From contig NZ_CP095412.1 of the NCBI RefSeq assembly GCF_023016265.1, positions 1,426,001 through 1,490,000 of the forward strand: a stretch of 64,000 nt of DNA, read 5' to 3'. This document shows positions 17,704 through 29,062 of this stretch, one piece after another. Positions within the stretch are counted from its first letter, which is position 1; each line of letters begins with the position of its first letter. The stretch comes from Blastococcus sp. PRF04-17. GTDB lineage: Bacteria; Actinomycetota; Actinomycetes; Mycobacteriales; Geodermatophilaceae. The position numbers were made by a program, and so were the translations under genes. The notes under the pieces were generated by a model. It saw nothing but the letters and a program-made list of their open reading frames with translations, made no database searches and was not told the DNA's origin.

Positions 17704-18418
17704 TGGCCGTGCCCGACGACCGCTGGTCCCCGCGCCGGGCCGCCGTCCTGGCCGCGACGGAACCGGCGAGGTCCCTGGTCAGCGCCGGCGCCCTCGCGGC
17801 CGCGCTGCCGCTGCTCCGGTACGCCCCGCGCGGCGAGGCGCATCCGGTTCTCGTCCTACCGGGGCTGATGGCCTCCGACGTCTCCACCCGCGTGCTGCGC
17901 AGCTGGCTGGGCCGCCTGGGTTACCCCGTCGTCGGCTGGGCGCTCGGCCGCAACCGCGGGCCGAGCGAGGAGGTGAACCGGGAGCTGCCGCAGCTGGTCG
18001 ACCGCCTCGCCCGGGAGCACGGGACGCCGGTCAGCATCCTGGGCCAGAGCCTCGGCGGCATCTTCGCCCGGCGCCTGGCTCGGCAGGCGCCGCGGCAGGT
18101 GCGGCAGGTCATCTCGCTGGGCTCGCCGTTCGCCCTGACCGATCGCCGGTCGCGCAACGCCCTGGCCAGGCCGCTGCGGGTGCCGAGCACCGCCGTCTAC
18201 TCGAAGTGGGACGGCGTCGTCGATTGGCGGGCGTGCCGGCAGGAGCCCGGCCCGCGCAGCGAGAACGTGTCGGTGCGCGCGAGCCACCTCGGCATGGGCT
18301 ACGACCCCGCCGTCCTCTGGGTGGTGGCCGACCGACTGGCGCTCCCCGGAACGAGTGGCGGCCGTTCGAGCGGCCCACCCGGTTCGGGCTCGCGACCCTG
18401 TTCCCGCCCGAGGACTGA
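17703..18418 (+). pseudogene. Alpha/beta hydrolase (lipase/esterase-like), frameshift near the 3' end
   Basis: About 238 aa. HPVLVLPGLMASDVSTRVL is the oxyanion strand, and ILGQSLGGIFARRLA carries the nucleophile serine (GQSLG). SKWDGVVDWRAC provides the acid and ASHLGMGY the histidine, so the triad is complete. At 18344-18350 (CCCCGG) a base seems missing; the other frame ends NEWRPFERPTRFGLATLFPPED, which fits better than the continuing frame. It resembles PGAP1/lipase-type enzymes acting on acyl esters. Cotranscribed with the upstream small membrane protein. Confidence 0.7.
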
Positions 18419-18424
18419 CTGCGG

Positions 18425-19252
18425 TCAGGCCTCCCCCATCACCAGACCCTCGATGGTGTGCTGCTGCACGATCGGCTCGAGCCGGTCGACCACCCGGCCG
18501 AGCAGGTGGTCGCGCACGTCCTCCGGGATCGAGTCGTAGAACTCCCGGGTCATCGCCATGTCGTGGAACTCGTCGTGGCCGGCGCCCGGCGCGTCGACCC
18601 CGACGACCAGCACCGGCCGGGACAGCTGCGACTCGTTCTTCGTCCCGCGGTGCACCGTGAGCGCCGAGCGCGCAGACATGTCGCCGCGGTTCGGGTACTT
18701 GCGCACGGCGAGGGACTCGAAGCGCGGGTACTCGGTCTTCGGCGGGAACATCTGGTGGTGCCAGTCGAGACCGGACTCGAACTGCGTGCCCTGCGCGATC
18801 TCGAAGGGTCCCATGTCCTCCGTGGTGTCCACGGCGGTCAGGTTGAAGGCCAGCGAGGTCAGCTTCCGGCCCTCGTAGGTCTCCGGCGGGGAGGGGAAGT
18901 CGCGGTGCCACGGCTGGTTCTTCGCGCCGGCGAACGGGATGTCGAAGCCCAGTTCGAGCACCTTGTAGTCCGGCCCCAGCACGGTCTCGCACACCGCCCG
19001 GAACCAGGGGTGGGAGACGATGTCGAGGAAGCCCCGGAGCTGCTCGGGGTGGATCTCCACGTAGTAGCGGTTGGGTCCGCGCCCGACCGCGCCGCCCTCG
19101 CGGTTGATCGCCTCCTCGAACGCCGTCTCGATGTCCTCCCGCATGCGGTCGGCCCACTCGGTCGGGAAGGCCCCCTTCAGCGCGGTGATGCCGTCGGTCA
19201 TCAGCGCGTGCTCGATCGCGGCACGGTCGATGGGGGTTTCGGTGGTCGTCAT
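18425..19252 (-). CDS. Phytanoyl-CoA dioxygenase (PhyH) family Fe(II)/2-oxoglutarate oxygenase
   Basis: 275 aa. The double-stranded beta-helix ligands are visible: WHRDFPSPP supplies H and D, and ALTVHRGTKN the second H. R residues near the end may bind 2-oxoglutarate. The N-terminus is a helical LxxDGITALKGAF typical of PhyH. Start ATG 19252. A LacI-type operator-like sequence lies 32 bases upstream. Substrate unknown; members hydroxylate lipids, ectoine or secondary metabolites. Confidence 0.8.
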   Translation of the reverse strand: MTTTETPIDRAAIEHALMTDGITALKGAFPTEWADRMREDIETAFEEAINREGGAVGRGPNRYYVEIHPEQLRGFLDIVSHPWFRAVCETVLGPDYKVLELGFDIPFAGAKNQPWHRDFPSPPETYEGRKLTSLAFNLTAVDTTEDMGPFEIAQGTQFESGLDWHHQMFPPKTEYPRFESLAVRKYPNRGDMSARSALTVHRGTKNESQLSRPVLVVGVDAPGAGHDEFHDMAMTREFYDSIPEDVRDHLLGRVVDRLEPIVQQHTIEGLVMGEA

Positions 19253-19283
19253 GCGGACTCCTTCGTCGCCTGCCTCCCGAGCG

Positions 19284-19299
19284 TTTACAACGTTAGAAC
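19284..19299. promoter_or_regulatory. LacI-family operator-like site upstream of phyH-like gene
   Basis: TTTACAACGTTAGAAC is an imperfect palindrome around a CG centre (consensus TACAACGTTGTA). A related sequence lies before GH51 at 20468. A CG-centred palindrome of this size is the usual LacI-family half-site arrangement. Role inferred. Confidence 0.5.
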
Positions 19300-19343
19300 C
19301 GTCGGCGGCAGGGGCGCCAGCCCAGCCGGCGACCCGCTCCGGA

Positions 19344-20383
19344 TCAGGCTCGGCAGGAGCGGGTCGTGCTCTCACGGACGGCGAGGGTGAAGTCCGCCGT
19401 CACCTCGCGCGGCGCCTCCCGCCGGTCGCCCCGGAGCTGCCTGGCGAGGAAGTCGACGGCGAGCGCGGCGATCTGCTGCTTGTCCGGGCTGATGGTGGTG
19501 AGCGTCGGCATGCTGTACCGGCCGTCCTCGATGTCGTCCCATCCGACGACCGCGACGTCCTCGGGCACGCGCACCCCGCGCTCGTGCAGCGCCCGGAGGG
19601 CGCCGAGGGCCAGCAGGTCGTTGAAGCAGAAGACTGCGTCGGGAGGCTCGCGCAGGTCGAGCAGCCGGTGCATCGCCGCCGCGCCGTCGGCCCGGTGGTA
19701 GGCGTCCACCCGGCACCGGAGCTCGGCCGGTGCGGGCAACCCCACCTCCCCGAGGGCCTCGAGGTAGCCCTGGTGGCGCAGGTGCGCGGTCTGGGAGGCC
19801 GGCCGCGGCTGGTCGCCGATCGCCGCGATGCGACGGCGCCCCACCTCGATCAGGTGGCGCGTCGCCACCTGGGCGGCGGCCACGTTGTCGATGGAGACGT
19901 GATCGGCCGCCCGTCGTAGACCCGCTCGCCGAGCAGGACCAGCGGCGTGGTGTCCCTCCGCCGCCCGAGCTCGGCGGCACCCACGGTGATCGGGCTGAAG
20001 ATGAGCCCGTCGATCAGCTGTCCACGGATGCCGTCGAGCACCAGCTGCTCGCGCTCCACCCGCCCGTCGGTCTGGTCGATCAGCACCGTCCACCCGACCT
20101 CCTCCGCAGCCTTGATGACCGAACGCGCCAACTCGGCGAAGTACGGCAGGTCGAGCTCGGGCAGCGCCAGGGCGATCACGTTCGAGTGCCCGCGGCGCAG
20201 GTTGCGGGCGGCCGGGTTCGGCCGGTAGTGCAGCTCGTCGATCGCCTGCTGCACGCGGGCCCGCGTCGCGTCGGTGATGTGCGCGTACCCGTTCACCACG
20301 TTGGAGACCGTCTTGACCGAGACGCCGGCGCGTTCGGCCACGTGCTTGAGGCTGACCCGGCCCTCGGACGGACTGCTTCCCAT
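19344..20383 (-). pseudogene. LacI-family transcriptional regulator, one frameshift
   Basis: About 346 aa after restoring a base near 19905-19913. The N-terminal HTH is standard: VSLKHVAERAGVSVKTVSNVVNG, then the hinge HYRPNPAARNLRRGHSNVIAL. The effector domain continues ..LVLLGERVYDGR, then in the other frame DHVSIDNVAAAQVATRHLIEVGRRRIAAIG through PDAVFCFNDLLALGALRAL and VVGWDDIEDG. Start ATG 20383. It is divergent from the arabinoside operon and is the likely repressor of it, releasing DNA on binding a pentose or oligosaccharide. Confidence 0.8.
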
Positions 20384-20427
20384 CCGACCGAGGCTAGTGA
20401 CCCCGCTCACCACCGGCACGGAGGTAA

Positions 20428-22094
<1,667 letters not shown>

Positions 22095-22144
22095 ACTCCG
22101 ACCCCCCACCACACCGCACGTTCTCAACGACGAGGAGCGCACTG

Positions 22145-23446
22145 ATGAGACGAACGACCTGGAAGGCGGCGATGGCCGCCGGCGTCACCGGAGCCCTGGT
22201 GCTCACCGGCTGCGGTGGCGGCTCGGGCGCCGGCGGCCCCGCCGCCGAGGGCGTCGGTGAGTTCACCGGCGAGTACGACGGCCCCGACGTGACGCTGTCG
22301 TACTGGAACGGCTTCACCGGTGGTGACGGGCCGTTCATGCAGGACCTCGTGGACCAGTTCAACGAAGAGCACGACAACATCAACGTCGAGTCGAACACGA
22401 TCCAGTGGGGCGACTTCTACCAGCGCGTCCCGGCCGCGGTGCAGGCAGGCCAGGGCCCCGACGTCGGCGTCATGCACCTCGACCAGCTGGCCACGCACGC
22501 CGCCCGCAACATCATCGTGCCGGTCGACGACCTCGCCGAGGGGATCGGGCTCTCCGAGGAGGACTTCACCCCGGAGATCTGGGACGCCGGCATCTACAAC
22601 GACGCGCGCTACGGCATCCCGCTCGACGTCCACTCGCTGGCCATGTACTACAACACCGAGCACTTCGAGCAGGCCGGCATCACCGAGCCGCCCACCGACG
22701 AGGCCTCGTTCATGGAGGCGCTCGACAAGCTCAAGGCGGCCGGCTTCCAGACGCCGTTCTGGATGCCCTCGCTGTGGCCGGGCCACCTGATCTGGCTCTC
22801 GCTCACCTGGCAGAACGGGGCACCGTACAGCGACGACGGCACCGAGGCCCTGTACGACTCCGAGGAGGGTGTCGCGGCGCTGGAGTGGATGCGGTCGATG
22901 GTCGACCAGGGCTACAGCCCGCCCGGCGTCGCGATCGACGCGCAGTACGTCGCCTTCAAGAACGGCCAGAACTCGATCACCTGGGACGGCATCTGGCAGA
23001 TCAACGACCTCGAGTCCAACAACATCCCCTACGGCATCGCCCCCATCCCGACGATCGGCGACGAGCAGGCGTTCTGGGCCAACTCGCACCACTTCTTCAT
23101 CAGCAGGCAGGGTGCGGAGGACGAGAACAAGGCCGCTGCCGCGCAGGTGTTCATCGCCTGGATGAGCGACCACTCCGACGAGTGGGCGGGCTCGGCGATG
23201 ATCCCGGCGCGGGAGTCGGTGCGTGAGAGCGCAGCGGAGTTCCCGCAGGGAGTGATCGCCGAGGAGATCGAGAGCATGCGGTTCCTGCCGCCGGTCCCGG
23301 GTGTCGGTGGAGTCCAGACCGAGGTCCTCGAGCCGGCGGTCGCCAACAGCGTCCTCGGCGAGGAAGACCCCGCTGCCGCCCTCGAGTCCGCCGCCCGACG
23401 GGCGAACGAGCTGATGGAGCGCAACCGAGAGCAGTTCGGGGACTGA
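22145..23446 (+). CDS. Sugar ABC transporter substrate-binding lipoprotein (family 1)
   Basis: 433 aa. Signal peptide with lipobox LVLTGC, Cys23. The mature protein has family-1 binding-protein features: VTLSYWNGFTGGDGPFMQDLVDQFNEEH, GQGPDVGVMHLDQL, YGIPLDVHSLAMYYN, and many Trp residues for sugar stacking. ATG 22145 with AGGAGC ribosome site. It works with the two following permeases; the ATPase is absent, as usual for MsiK-type shared ATPases in actinobacteria. Ligand probably an arabino-oligosaccharide, judged from GH51/GH43 neighbours. Confidence 0.9.
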   Translation: MRRTTWKAAMAAGVTGALVLTGCGGGSGAGGPAAEGVGEFTGEYDGPDVTLSYWNGFTGGDGPFMQDLVDQFNEEHDNINVESNTIQWGDFYQRVPAAVQAGQGPDVGVMHLDQLATHAARNIIVPVDDLAEGIGLSEEDFTPEIWDAGIYNDARYGIPLDVHSLAMYYNTEHFEQAGITEPPTDEASFMEALDKLKAAGFQTPFWMPSLWPGHLIWLSLTWQNGAPYSDDGTEALYDSEEGVAALEWMRSMVDQGYSPPGVAIDAQYVAFKNGQNSITWDGIWQINDLESNNIPYGIAPIPTIGDEQAFWANSHHFFISRQGAEDENKAAAAQVFIAWMSDHSDEWAGSAMIPARESVRESAAEFPQGVIAEEIESMRFLPPVPGVGGVQTEVLEPAVANSVLGEEDPAAALESAARRANELMERNREQFGD

Positions 23447-23447
23447 C

Positions 23448-24464
23448 ATGGCGACCACCGTCACGGCGCCCCGCAGCGACACCGTCTCCGACGACCGCCG
23501 CGGCGGGGCGCCGCGGCGGGGCGACCCGCACCGCGCGGGCGCCGCTCCCTGGCTGTTCCTGGCGCCCTATCTGGTGCTCTTCGTGGCCTTCGTGCTGGGG
23601 CCGATCGTCTACGGGCTGTACATCAGCCTGCACCGGTACGACTTCACCCTTCCGAACAAACCGTTCGTCGGCCTGGAGAACTACACCGACCTGTTCACGC
23701 CGGGGTCGGTGACGTTCGACGTCTTCTGGCGGGCGATGCGGGCGACGGCGATCTTCACGGTCATGAGCGTGCCGCTGCTCCTGGTCGTGCCGCTCGTGAT
23801 CGCCCTGGTGATGAACAAGAAGTTCCCGGGCCGGAACGTCTTCCGCGCCCTGTACTTCGCGCCCTACGTCCTCGGCGTCGCGGTCGTGGCGATCCTGTGG
23901 CGGTACCTGCTCGACGCGAACATCGGGCCGGTCAACTACTACCTCGGGCTGCTCGGGCTGCCGGACGACACCAACTGGACGACGTCCACGCCGGCGGCGT
24001 GGTTCGCGCTGGTCGGCGTCACGGTGTGGTGGACGCTCGGTTTCAACGCCGTCATCTACCTCGCCGGGCTGCAGGACATCCCCAAGGAGCTGTACGAGGC
24101 GGCGGAGATGGACGGCGCCAACCGCTGGCAGCAGTTCCGCAACGTCACCCTGCCCGGGCTCAAGCCGGTGCTCTCGTTCGTCACGATGATCACCATCATC
24201 GCGTCGGCGAACATGTTCGGGCAGTCCTACCTGATCACCCGCGGCGCCCCGGGGACCGAGACCCGGACGGCGATCTACCAGATCGCCGAGACCGGCCTGC
24301 GCAACTACCAGATGGGCAGCGCCGCCGCGATGAGCTACGTCCTGACCGTCTTCCTGATCATCCTCAGCCTGGGCGTCTTCTGGCTGTTCCGGGAGAAGCA
24401 GGCCCGGAAGAAGGAGCCACCGCTGCAGGCAGCCCCCATGGCGCTCCGACAGGGAAGGGGCTGA
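23448..24464 (+). CDS. Sugar ABC transporter permease (MalF-like)
   Basis: 338 aa, six predicted TM helices beginning WLFLAPYLVLFVAFVLGPIVYGLY. The EAA loop reads YEAAEMDGANRWQQFRNVTLPGLKP, which docks the ATPase. ATG follows the preceding stop by one base (TGACATG), so it is co-translated with the binding protein. A hydrophilic, Arg-rich N-terminal extension precedes TM1. Confidence 0.9.
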   Translation: MATTVTAPRSDTVSDDRRGGAPRRGDPHRAGAAPWLFLAPYLVLFVAFVLGPIVYGLYISLHRYDFTLPNKPFVGLENYTDLFTPGSVTFDVFWRAMRATAIFTVMSVPLLLVVPLVIALVMNKKFPGRNVFRALYFAPYVLGVAVVAILWRYLLDANIGPVNYYLGLLGLPDDTNWTTSTPAAWFALVGVTVWWTLGFNAVIYLAGLQDIPKELYEAAEMDGANRWQQFRNVTLPGLKPVLSFVTMITIIASANMFGQSYLITRGAPGTETRTAIYQIAETGLRNYQMGSAAAMSYVLTVFLIILSLGVFWLFREKQARKKEPPLQAAPMALRQGRG

Positions 24465-24465
24465 C

Positions 24466-25371
24466 ATGTCGACCTCGGTGGAGCCCCGCCCCGGTGCTGC
24501 CGCTCCGGCGCGTCAGAACCGCAAGCCCCCGCCGGAGCCCACCAAGCTCAAGGTCCGCCGGGTGCTCCGCTACGTGGTGCTGACCCTGCTGGCGCTGGCT
24601 TTCATCAGCCCGCTGATCTTCATGCTGGTGACGTCGTTCAAGACGAGGGCCGACGCGGCCTCGCTCCCGCCGACGTGGATCCCGAACCCCTTCAGCACCG
24701 ACGCCTACGCGACGGTGACGGGGGCAGGAACCAACACCCCGGTCCTGCGCTGGTTCGCCAACAGCATGATCGCGGCGGCCCTGCACGCGCTGCTGGTCGT
24801 CTCGACGGCGGCGCTGGCGGCGTACGCGCTGGCCCGGATGGAGTTCCGCGGCAAGAAGATCGTCTTCGGCATGGTCGTCGCGACGCTGTTCGTGCCGCCG
24901 GTCATCCTGGTCATCCCGAACTACCTGATCGTCGGTGAGCTGTTCTGGCTGGACACCCTGATCGCGATCATCGTGCCCACGGCGGCGTCGGCCTTCGGCG
25001 TCTTCTTCCTGCGGCAGTTCTTCATCGGGCTCCCGCTGGAGCTGGAGGAGGCCGCCCGGCTGGACGGCGCCAACCGATGGCAGATCTTCTGGAAGGTCGT
25101 GCTGCCGCTGTCCCGCCCGGCGCTGGTGACCCTGGCCATGCTGTCGTTCCTGACCAACTACAACGACTTCCTGTGGCCGGTCTACGTGCTGTTCAGTCCG
25201 GACGTGCAGACCCTGCCGGCCGGCCTGTCGACCCTGCAGACGGCCAACGCGGTGCGCTACGACCTCCTGATGGCCGGCGCCGTGGTGGCGAGCGTGCCGG
25301 TGCTGGCGCTGTACGTGGGTGCCCAGCGCTTCATCATCGAGGGCGTGTCGCGGTCGGGGCTCAAGGGGTGA
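24466..25371 (+). CDS. Sugar ABC transporter permease (MalG-like)
   Basis: 301 aa. TM1 is VLRYVVLTLLALAFISPLIFML, and the EAA loop is LEEAARLDGANRWQIFWKVVLPLSRPAL. It ends in the RFIIEGVSRSGLKG tail typical of MalG-type subunits. Start one base after the previous stop; its TGA overlaps the epimerase GTG. Forms the membrane channel with the MalF-like partner. Confidence 0.9.
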   Translation: MSTSVEPRPGAAAPARQNRKPPPEPTKLKVRRVLRYVVLTLLALAFISPLIFMLVTSFKTRADAASLPPTWIPNPFSTDAYATVTGAGTNTPVLRWFANSMIAAALHALLVVSTAALAAYALARMEFRGKKIVFGMVVATLFVPPVILVIPNYLIVGELFWLDTLIAIIVPTAASAFGVFFLRQFFIGLPLELEEAARLDGANRWQIFWKVVLPLSRPALVTLAMLSFLTNYNDFLWPVYVLFSPDVQTLPAGLSTLQTANAVRYDLLMAGAVVASVPVLALYVGAQRFIIEGVSRSGLKG

Positions 25372-26405
25372 GCGATCGCCGCGAGCCGTTCGGCTCGACG
25401 CCCGACGGGCAGGAGGTGGAGCGGTACGTGCTGAGGCACGGCGACGTCGAGGTCGCCGTCCTCACCTACGGGGCGGTCCTCCAGTCGGTCCGCACCCCGG
25501 ACCTCCGGGGTGCGGTCACCGACGTCGCGCTCGGCTACGACGACCTGGCCGGCTACCTCGCCGACGAGACCTACGTCGGTGCGGTGGTCGGCCGGTTCGG
25601 CAACCGGATCGCCGACGGGCGGTTCGTGCTCGACGGCGTCGAGCACGTCCTGCCGCAGAACCACGGCACCTCCTGCCTGCACGGCGGACCCGAGGGATTC
25701 CACACCAAGGTGTGGTCGGCCCGGGAAGTGCCCGGCGGGGTCGAGCTGACCCTGACCAGTCCGGACGGCGACATGGGGTTCCCCGGCGAGCTGACGGCGA
25801 CGGTCACCTACGTCCTGGACGCCGACGGTCTGAGCCTCAGCTATCGCGCGGAGACCGATCGGCCGACCGTGGTCAACCTGACCAACCACGCGTACTGGAA
25901 CCTCGCCGGCGCGGGGACCGTCGAGGACCACCTGCTGGAGTTGTCCGCCTCGCGGTTCGTCGCCGTGGACGAGCGGCTGATCCCGACGGGCATCGCGCCG
26001 GTGGAGGGCACGCCGATGGACTTCCGCGGCGGTCGCCGGGTCGGCGAGCGGCTGCGCGAGGGGACCGAGCAGCTGCAGCACGCCCAGGGCTACGACCACG
26101 CGTGGCTGCCGGACGGCGAGGGGATGCGCCCGATCGCCCGGTTGACCGACCCGTCGTCGGGCCGGGTGCTCGAGGTGCTGACCGATCAGCCGAGCGTGCA
26201 GTTCTACTCGGGCAACTTCCTCGACGGCAGCGTGCTGGGTCGTGGCGGCCGGTCCTACCGGCAGGGCGACGGGCTGTGCCTGGAGACCCAGCACCTTCCC
26301 GACTCCCCCAACCACCCGGAGTTCCCCTCGACCGTGCTGCGCCCGGGCGAGCTCTACGCCAGCACGACCACGTTCCGGTTCGGCACGACGGGGGCCCGAC
26401 GATGA
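25368..26405 (+). CDS. Aldose 1-epimerase (mutarotase)
   Basis: 345 aa, GalM-like. Seen: VLTYGAVLQSVRTPD, GAVVGRFGNRIADGRF, LHGGPEGFHTKVW, the catalytic histidine in VVNLTNHAYWNLAG, and the catalytic glutamate in GLCLETQHLPDSPNHPEFP. Interconverts alpha and beta anomers of aldoses such as arabinose, xylose or galactose before kinase or isomerase steps. GTG start overlaps the permease stop (GTGA). Confidence 0.9.
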   Translation: MSDRREPFGSTPDGQEVERYVLRHGDVEVAVLTYGAVLQSVRTPDLRGAVTDVALGYDDLAGYLADETYVGAVVGRFGNRIADGRFVLDGVEHVLPQNHGTSCLHGGPEGFHTKVWSAREVPGGVELTLTSPDGDMGFPGELTATVTYVLDADGLSLSYRAETDRPTVVNLTNHAYWNLAGAGTVEDHLLELSASRFVAVDERLIPTGIAPVEGTPMDFRGGRRVGERLREGTEQLQHAQGYDHAWLPDGEGMRPIARLTDPSSGRVLEVLTDQPSVQFYSGNFLDGSVLGRGGRSYRQGDGLCLETQHLPDSPNHPEFPSTVLRPGELYASTTTFRFGTTGARR

Positions 26406-27403
26406 GGCGAGTGGGAGCGGCGCTGGCCGCCGCGGTCCTGCTGGCGGGATGCGGCGGCGACGCCGGCGAGGACGGGACGGCGGCCGCCTCGTCGTCGCCC
26501 GCGGTCGCCGACGCCGCGGCCGACGGCAACCCCGTGATCGACGACGACTTCCCCGACCCCGACGTCCTCGAGGTCGACGGCACCTACTACGCCTACGCGA
26601 CCAACACCGCGACCCTCAACGTGCAGGTCGCCACCTCGACCGACCTGGAGACGTGGGAGACCTCGCGCGAGGACGCGCTGCCCGAGCTGCCGTCGTGGGT
26701 CATCCCCGGCAAGACCTGGGCACCCGAGGTGAGCCGGTTCGGGCCGGATCAGTTCGTCATGTACCCGACGACGACCAACTTCGACCCGGCCTACCAGTGC
26801 ATCGCGGTCGCCACCGCCACGTCACCGGAGGGACCGTTCGAGATCGTCGGGAACGAGATGCTGGTCTGCCCCGCGGAGGAGGGCGGTGCCATCGACGCCG
26901 CCACGTTCACCGACGCCGACGGCAGCAACTACCTGCTCTGGAAGAACGACGGCAACTGCTGCGGCTTCGACACGTGGCTCTACATCGCCCCGCTGAGCGC
27001 CGACGGGCTGAGCCTCACCGGCGAGCCCACCCGGCTGATCAAGCAGGACCAGGAGTGGGAGGACCATCTCGTCGAGGCGCCGACCCTGGTCGAACGCGAC
27101 GGCACCTACGTGCTCCTGTACTCGGCCAACGACTACGGCGGCGAGGAGTACGCCATCGGCTACGCCACCGCGGACGCGGTCACGGGGCCGTACACCAAGG
27201 GCGAGGAACCCCTGTTCACCACCGACGCCAGCGACGGCCGGTACATCGGGCCCGGCGGCCAGGACGTCGTCGTCACCCCCGAGGGCGAGGACGTGCTCCT
27301 GTTCCACTCCTGGTACGGCGGGATCACCTACCGCGGCATGAACCAGCTGCCGCTGACGTGGGAGGACGGCCGGCCCGTCGTCGAGATGGCGGACGCCGGC
27401 TGA
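26402..27403 (+). CDS. GH43-family glycoside hydrolase, lipoprotein
   Basis: 333 aa. Signal peptide with lipobox LLAGC (Cys17) and a Ser/Ala linker, then a five-bladed beta-propeller. NPVIDDDFPDPDV carries the general-base Asp (D52), GGAIDAATFTDADG the pKa-modulating Asp, and HLVEAPTLVERDGTYVLLYS the general-acid Glu. Arabinanase, arabinofuranosidase or xylosidase activity outside the membrane fits the operon. ATG overlaps the epimerase stop (ATGA). Confidence 0.85.
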   Translation: MRRVGAALAAAVLLAGCGGDAGEDGTAAASSSPAVADAAADGNPVIDDDFPDPDVLEVDGTYYAYATNTATLNVQVATSTDLETWETSREDALPELPSWVIPGKTWAPEVSRFGPDQFVMYPTTTNFDPAYQCIAVATATSPEGPFEIVGNEMLVCPAEEGGAIDAATFTDADGSNYLLWKNDGNCCGFDTWLYIAPLSADGLSLTGEPTRLIKQDQEWEDHLVEAPTLVERDGTYVLLYSANDYGGEEYAIGYATADAVTGPYTKGEEPLFTTDASDGRYIGPGGQDVVVTPEGEDVLLFHSWYGGITYRGMNQLPLTWEDGRPVVEMADAG

Positions 27404-27408
27404 CGCCC

Positions 27409-28023
27409 TCACCCGCGCCGGCGGGCGACGACGACGACGTCGTGCACGGGCAGGTCGGTGGGTTCGTGCCCGCCCGGCGGCCGCGGTCGCGACTCGGCCA
27501 CGACGTCCCAGGACGACGCGTCGAGCAGGGCGGCGAGCTCGTCGGCCGTGAAGAACATGCCGGGGACGTCGGGCCGGTGCGCCGCCAGGTGCTCGTCGGA
27601 CCGGTCGTGGCCGGCGACCACGAGCGTCCCACCGGGGGCGACCGCGTCGGCCAGCCGCGGGACGAGCGAGGTCATGGACGCCCCGGGCAGGTGCACGAAC
27701 ATCGCCGAGACGAGGTCGTAGCGGTCGTCCCCGGGTGTCCACCGGGTCAGGTCGGCATGGGTCCAGGTGATCCGGTCGGCCACGCCGAGGGCCGCCGCCC
27801 GCTCCCGGCCGCGCTCCAGCGCCGCGGTGGCGAAGTCCATCGCCGTCACCCGCCAGCCGCGCCCGGCCAGCCAGAGCGCGTCGCCGCCCTCCCCGCAGCC
27901 GGCGTCGAGCGCCGTCCCGGGCGGCAGGTCCTCGACAGGGGCGACCAGGGCTGCGTTCGGCCGGCCGCTCCACATCCTCGGATGCGCCCGGTAGCGCTCC
28001 TCCCACGACTGCTCGTCGAACAT
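27409..28023 (-). CDS. Class I SAM-dependent methyltransferase
   Basis: 204 aa. Motif I is LDAGCGEGGDALWLAGRGW, motif II VTAMDFATAALE and motif III DRYDLVSAMFVHLP, with a conserved N-terminal WEERYRAHPRMWSGRPN typical of TehB/thiopurine-like methyltransferases. Start overlaps the last bases of the flavoprotein gene, so the pair is co-translated. Substrate unknown; such pairs can detoxify metalloids or small thiols. Confidence 0.85.
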   Translation of the reverse strand: MFDEQSWEERYRAHPRMWSGRPNAALVAPVEDLPPGTALDAGCGEGGDALWLAGRGWRVTAMDFATAALERGRERAAALGVADRITWTHADLTRWTPGDDRYDLVSAMFVHLPGASMTSLVPRLADAVAPGGTLVVAGHDRSDEHLAAHRPDVPGMFFTADELAALLDASSWDVVAESRPRPPGGHEPTDLPVHDVVVVARRRG

Positions 28024-28985
28024 CAGCGGGCTCCGCTCGTGGTGAGGGCGGCCACGGCCAGCCGGGTGTCCTCGGCGATCAGGTCGGCGTTGATGGCGGC
28101 GCCGGCGGTGAGGCCCGCGCCCGCCGCGACGATCACCTGCGCCTGCAGGTTGGCGACGTTGCCGGCCACCCACACCCCCGGTACCGAGGTCGCGCCCATG
28201 GGGTCGGCGGGGATGTGCGTGCCGAACACGTGCCCGCCCATCTCCATCTCGACCGGTTCGAGGCCGAGGGAGGTGAGCAGCCCGGCGCGGGCGGTCATCC
28301 GGGTCGCCACCACCACGGCGTGCCGCGGCACGAGCTCACCGGAGGCCAGCCGGACCCCGGCCAGCCGGCCGTCGCGGGACTCCAGTGCGGCCACCTCCCC
28401 CTCGACGAGGGAGATTCCGCGGGCCGCGAGCTGGGTCAGCTCGTCGGCGGACGGCTCCGGCGCGGTGTGCAGGAAGACCGTCACGTCGGCCGTCCACTGC
28501 CGCCACATCAGGGCCTGGTGCACGGTCATGGCCGAGGTGCCGATGATCCCGACGGCCTGGTCGCGCACCTCCCACCCATGGCAGTACGGGCAGTGCAGGA
28601 CGTCGCGCCCCCACAGCTCGCGCACCCCGGGGACGTCAGGCAGCTCGTCGACCAGGCCGGTGGTGACCAGCAGCCGGCGCGCCCGGACCTCCCGCCCGTC
28701 GCCCAGACCGACGCGGAACCCGTCGCCCGTCCGTTCCGCGGACGTGACCGTCCCCTCGACGACCTCGCCGCCGTACCCGGCCACCTCGGCACGACCGGCG
28801 GCCATCAGCTCTGCGGGCGGGGTCCCTTCGCGGGCGAGGTAGTTGTGCACGCCGTCGGCCGGCGCATTGCGCGGCGTCCCGGCGTCCACCACGAGCACCG
28901 ACCGCCGCGCTCGCGAGAGGGCGAGCGCCCCGCTCAGCCCGGCGGCTCCGCCGCCGACCACCACCACGTCGTACTGCTGTTCCAT
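28023..28985 (-). CDS. NAD(P)/FAD-dependent oxidoreductase, thioredoxin-reductase-like
   Basis: 320 aa. FAD site VVVGGGAAGLSGALALSRA near residue 10, the redox pair CPYC in LHCPYCHGWEVRDQ, the NADP segment GIIGTSAMTVHQALMWRQW, and the final FAD motif VPGVWVAGNVANLQAQVIVAAGAG. It is the short TrxR-like branch found in actinobacteria beside XRE-cupin regulators; one is divergently placed here. Start ATG 28985. Confidence 0.85.
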   Translation of the reverse strand: MEQQYDVVVVGGGAAGLSGALALSRARRSVLVVDAGTPRNAPADGVHNYLAREGTPPAELMAAGRAEVAGYGGEVVEGTVTSAERTGDGFRVGLGDGREVRARRLLVTTGLVDELPDVPGVRELWGRDVLHCPYCHGWEVRDQAVGIIGTSAMTVHQALMWRQWTADVTVFLHTAPEPSADELTQLAARGISLVEGEVAALESRDGRLAGVRLASGELVPRHAVVVATRMTARAGLLTSLGLEPVEMEMGGHVFGTHIPADPMGATSVPGVWVAGNVANLQAQVIVAAGAGLTAGAAINADLIAEDTRLAVAALTTSGAR

Positions 28986-29062
28986 CTGCCCGGTCCTCCT
29001 CGTTCCGTCGAGGACCCCACCGTGGACCGGGTATCCGCGAGTCGGCAAGTATGCTTGCTGAT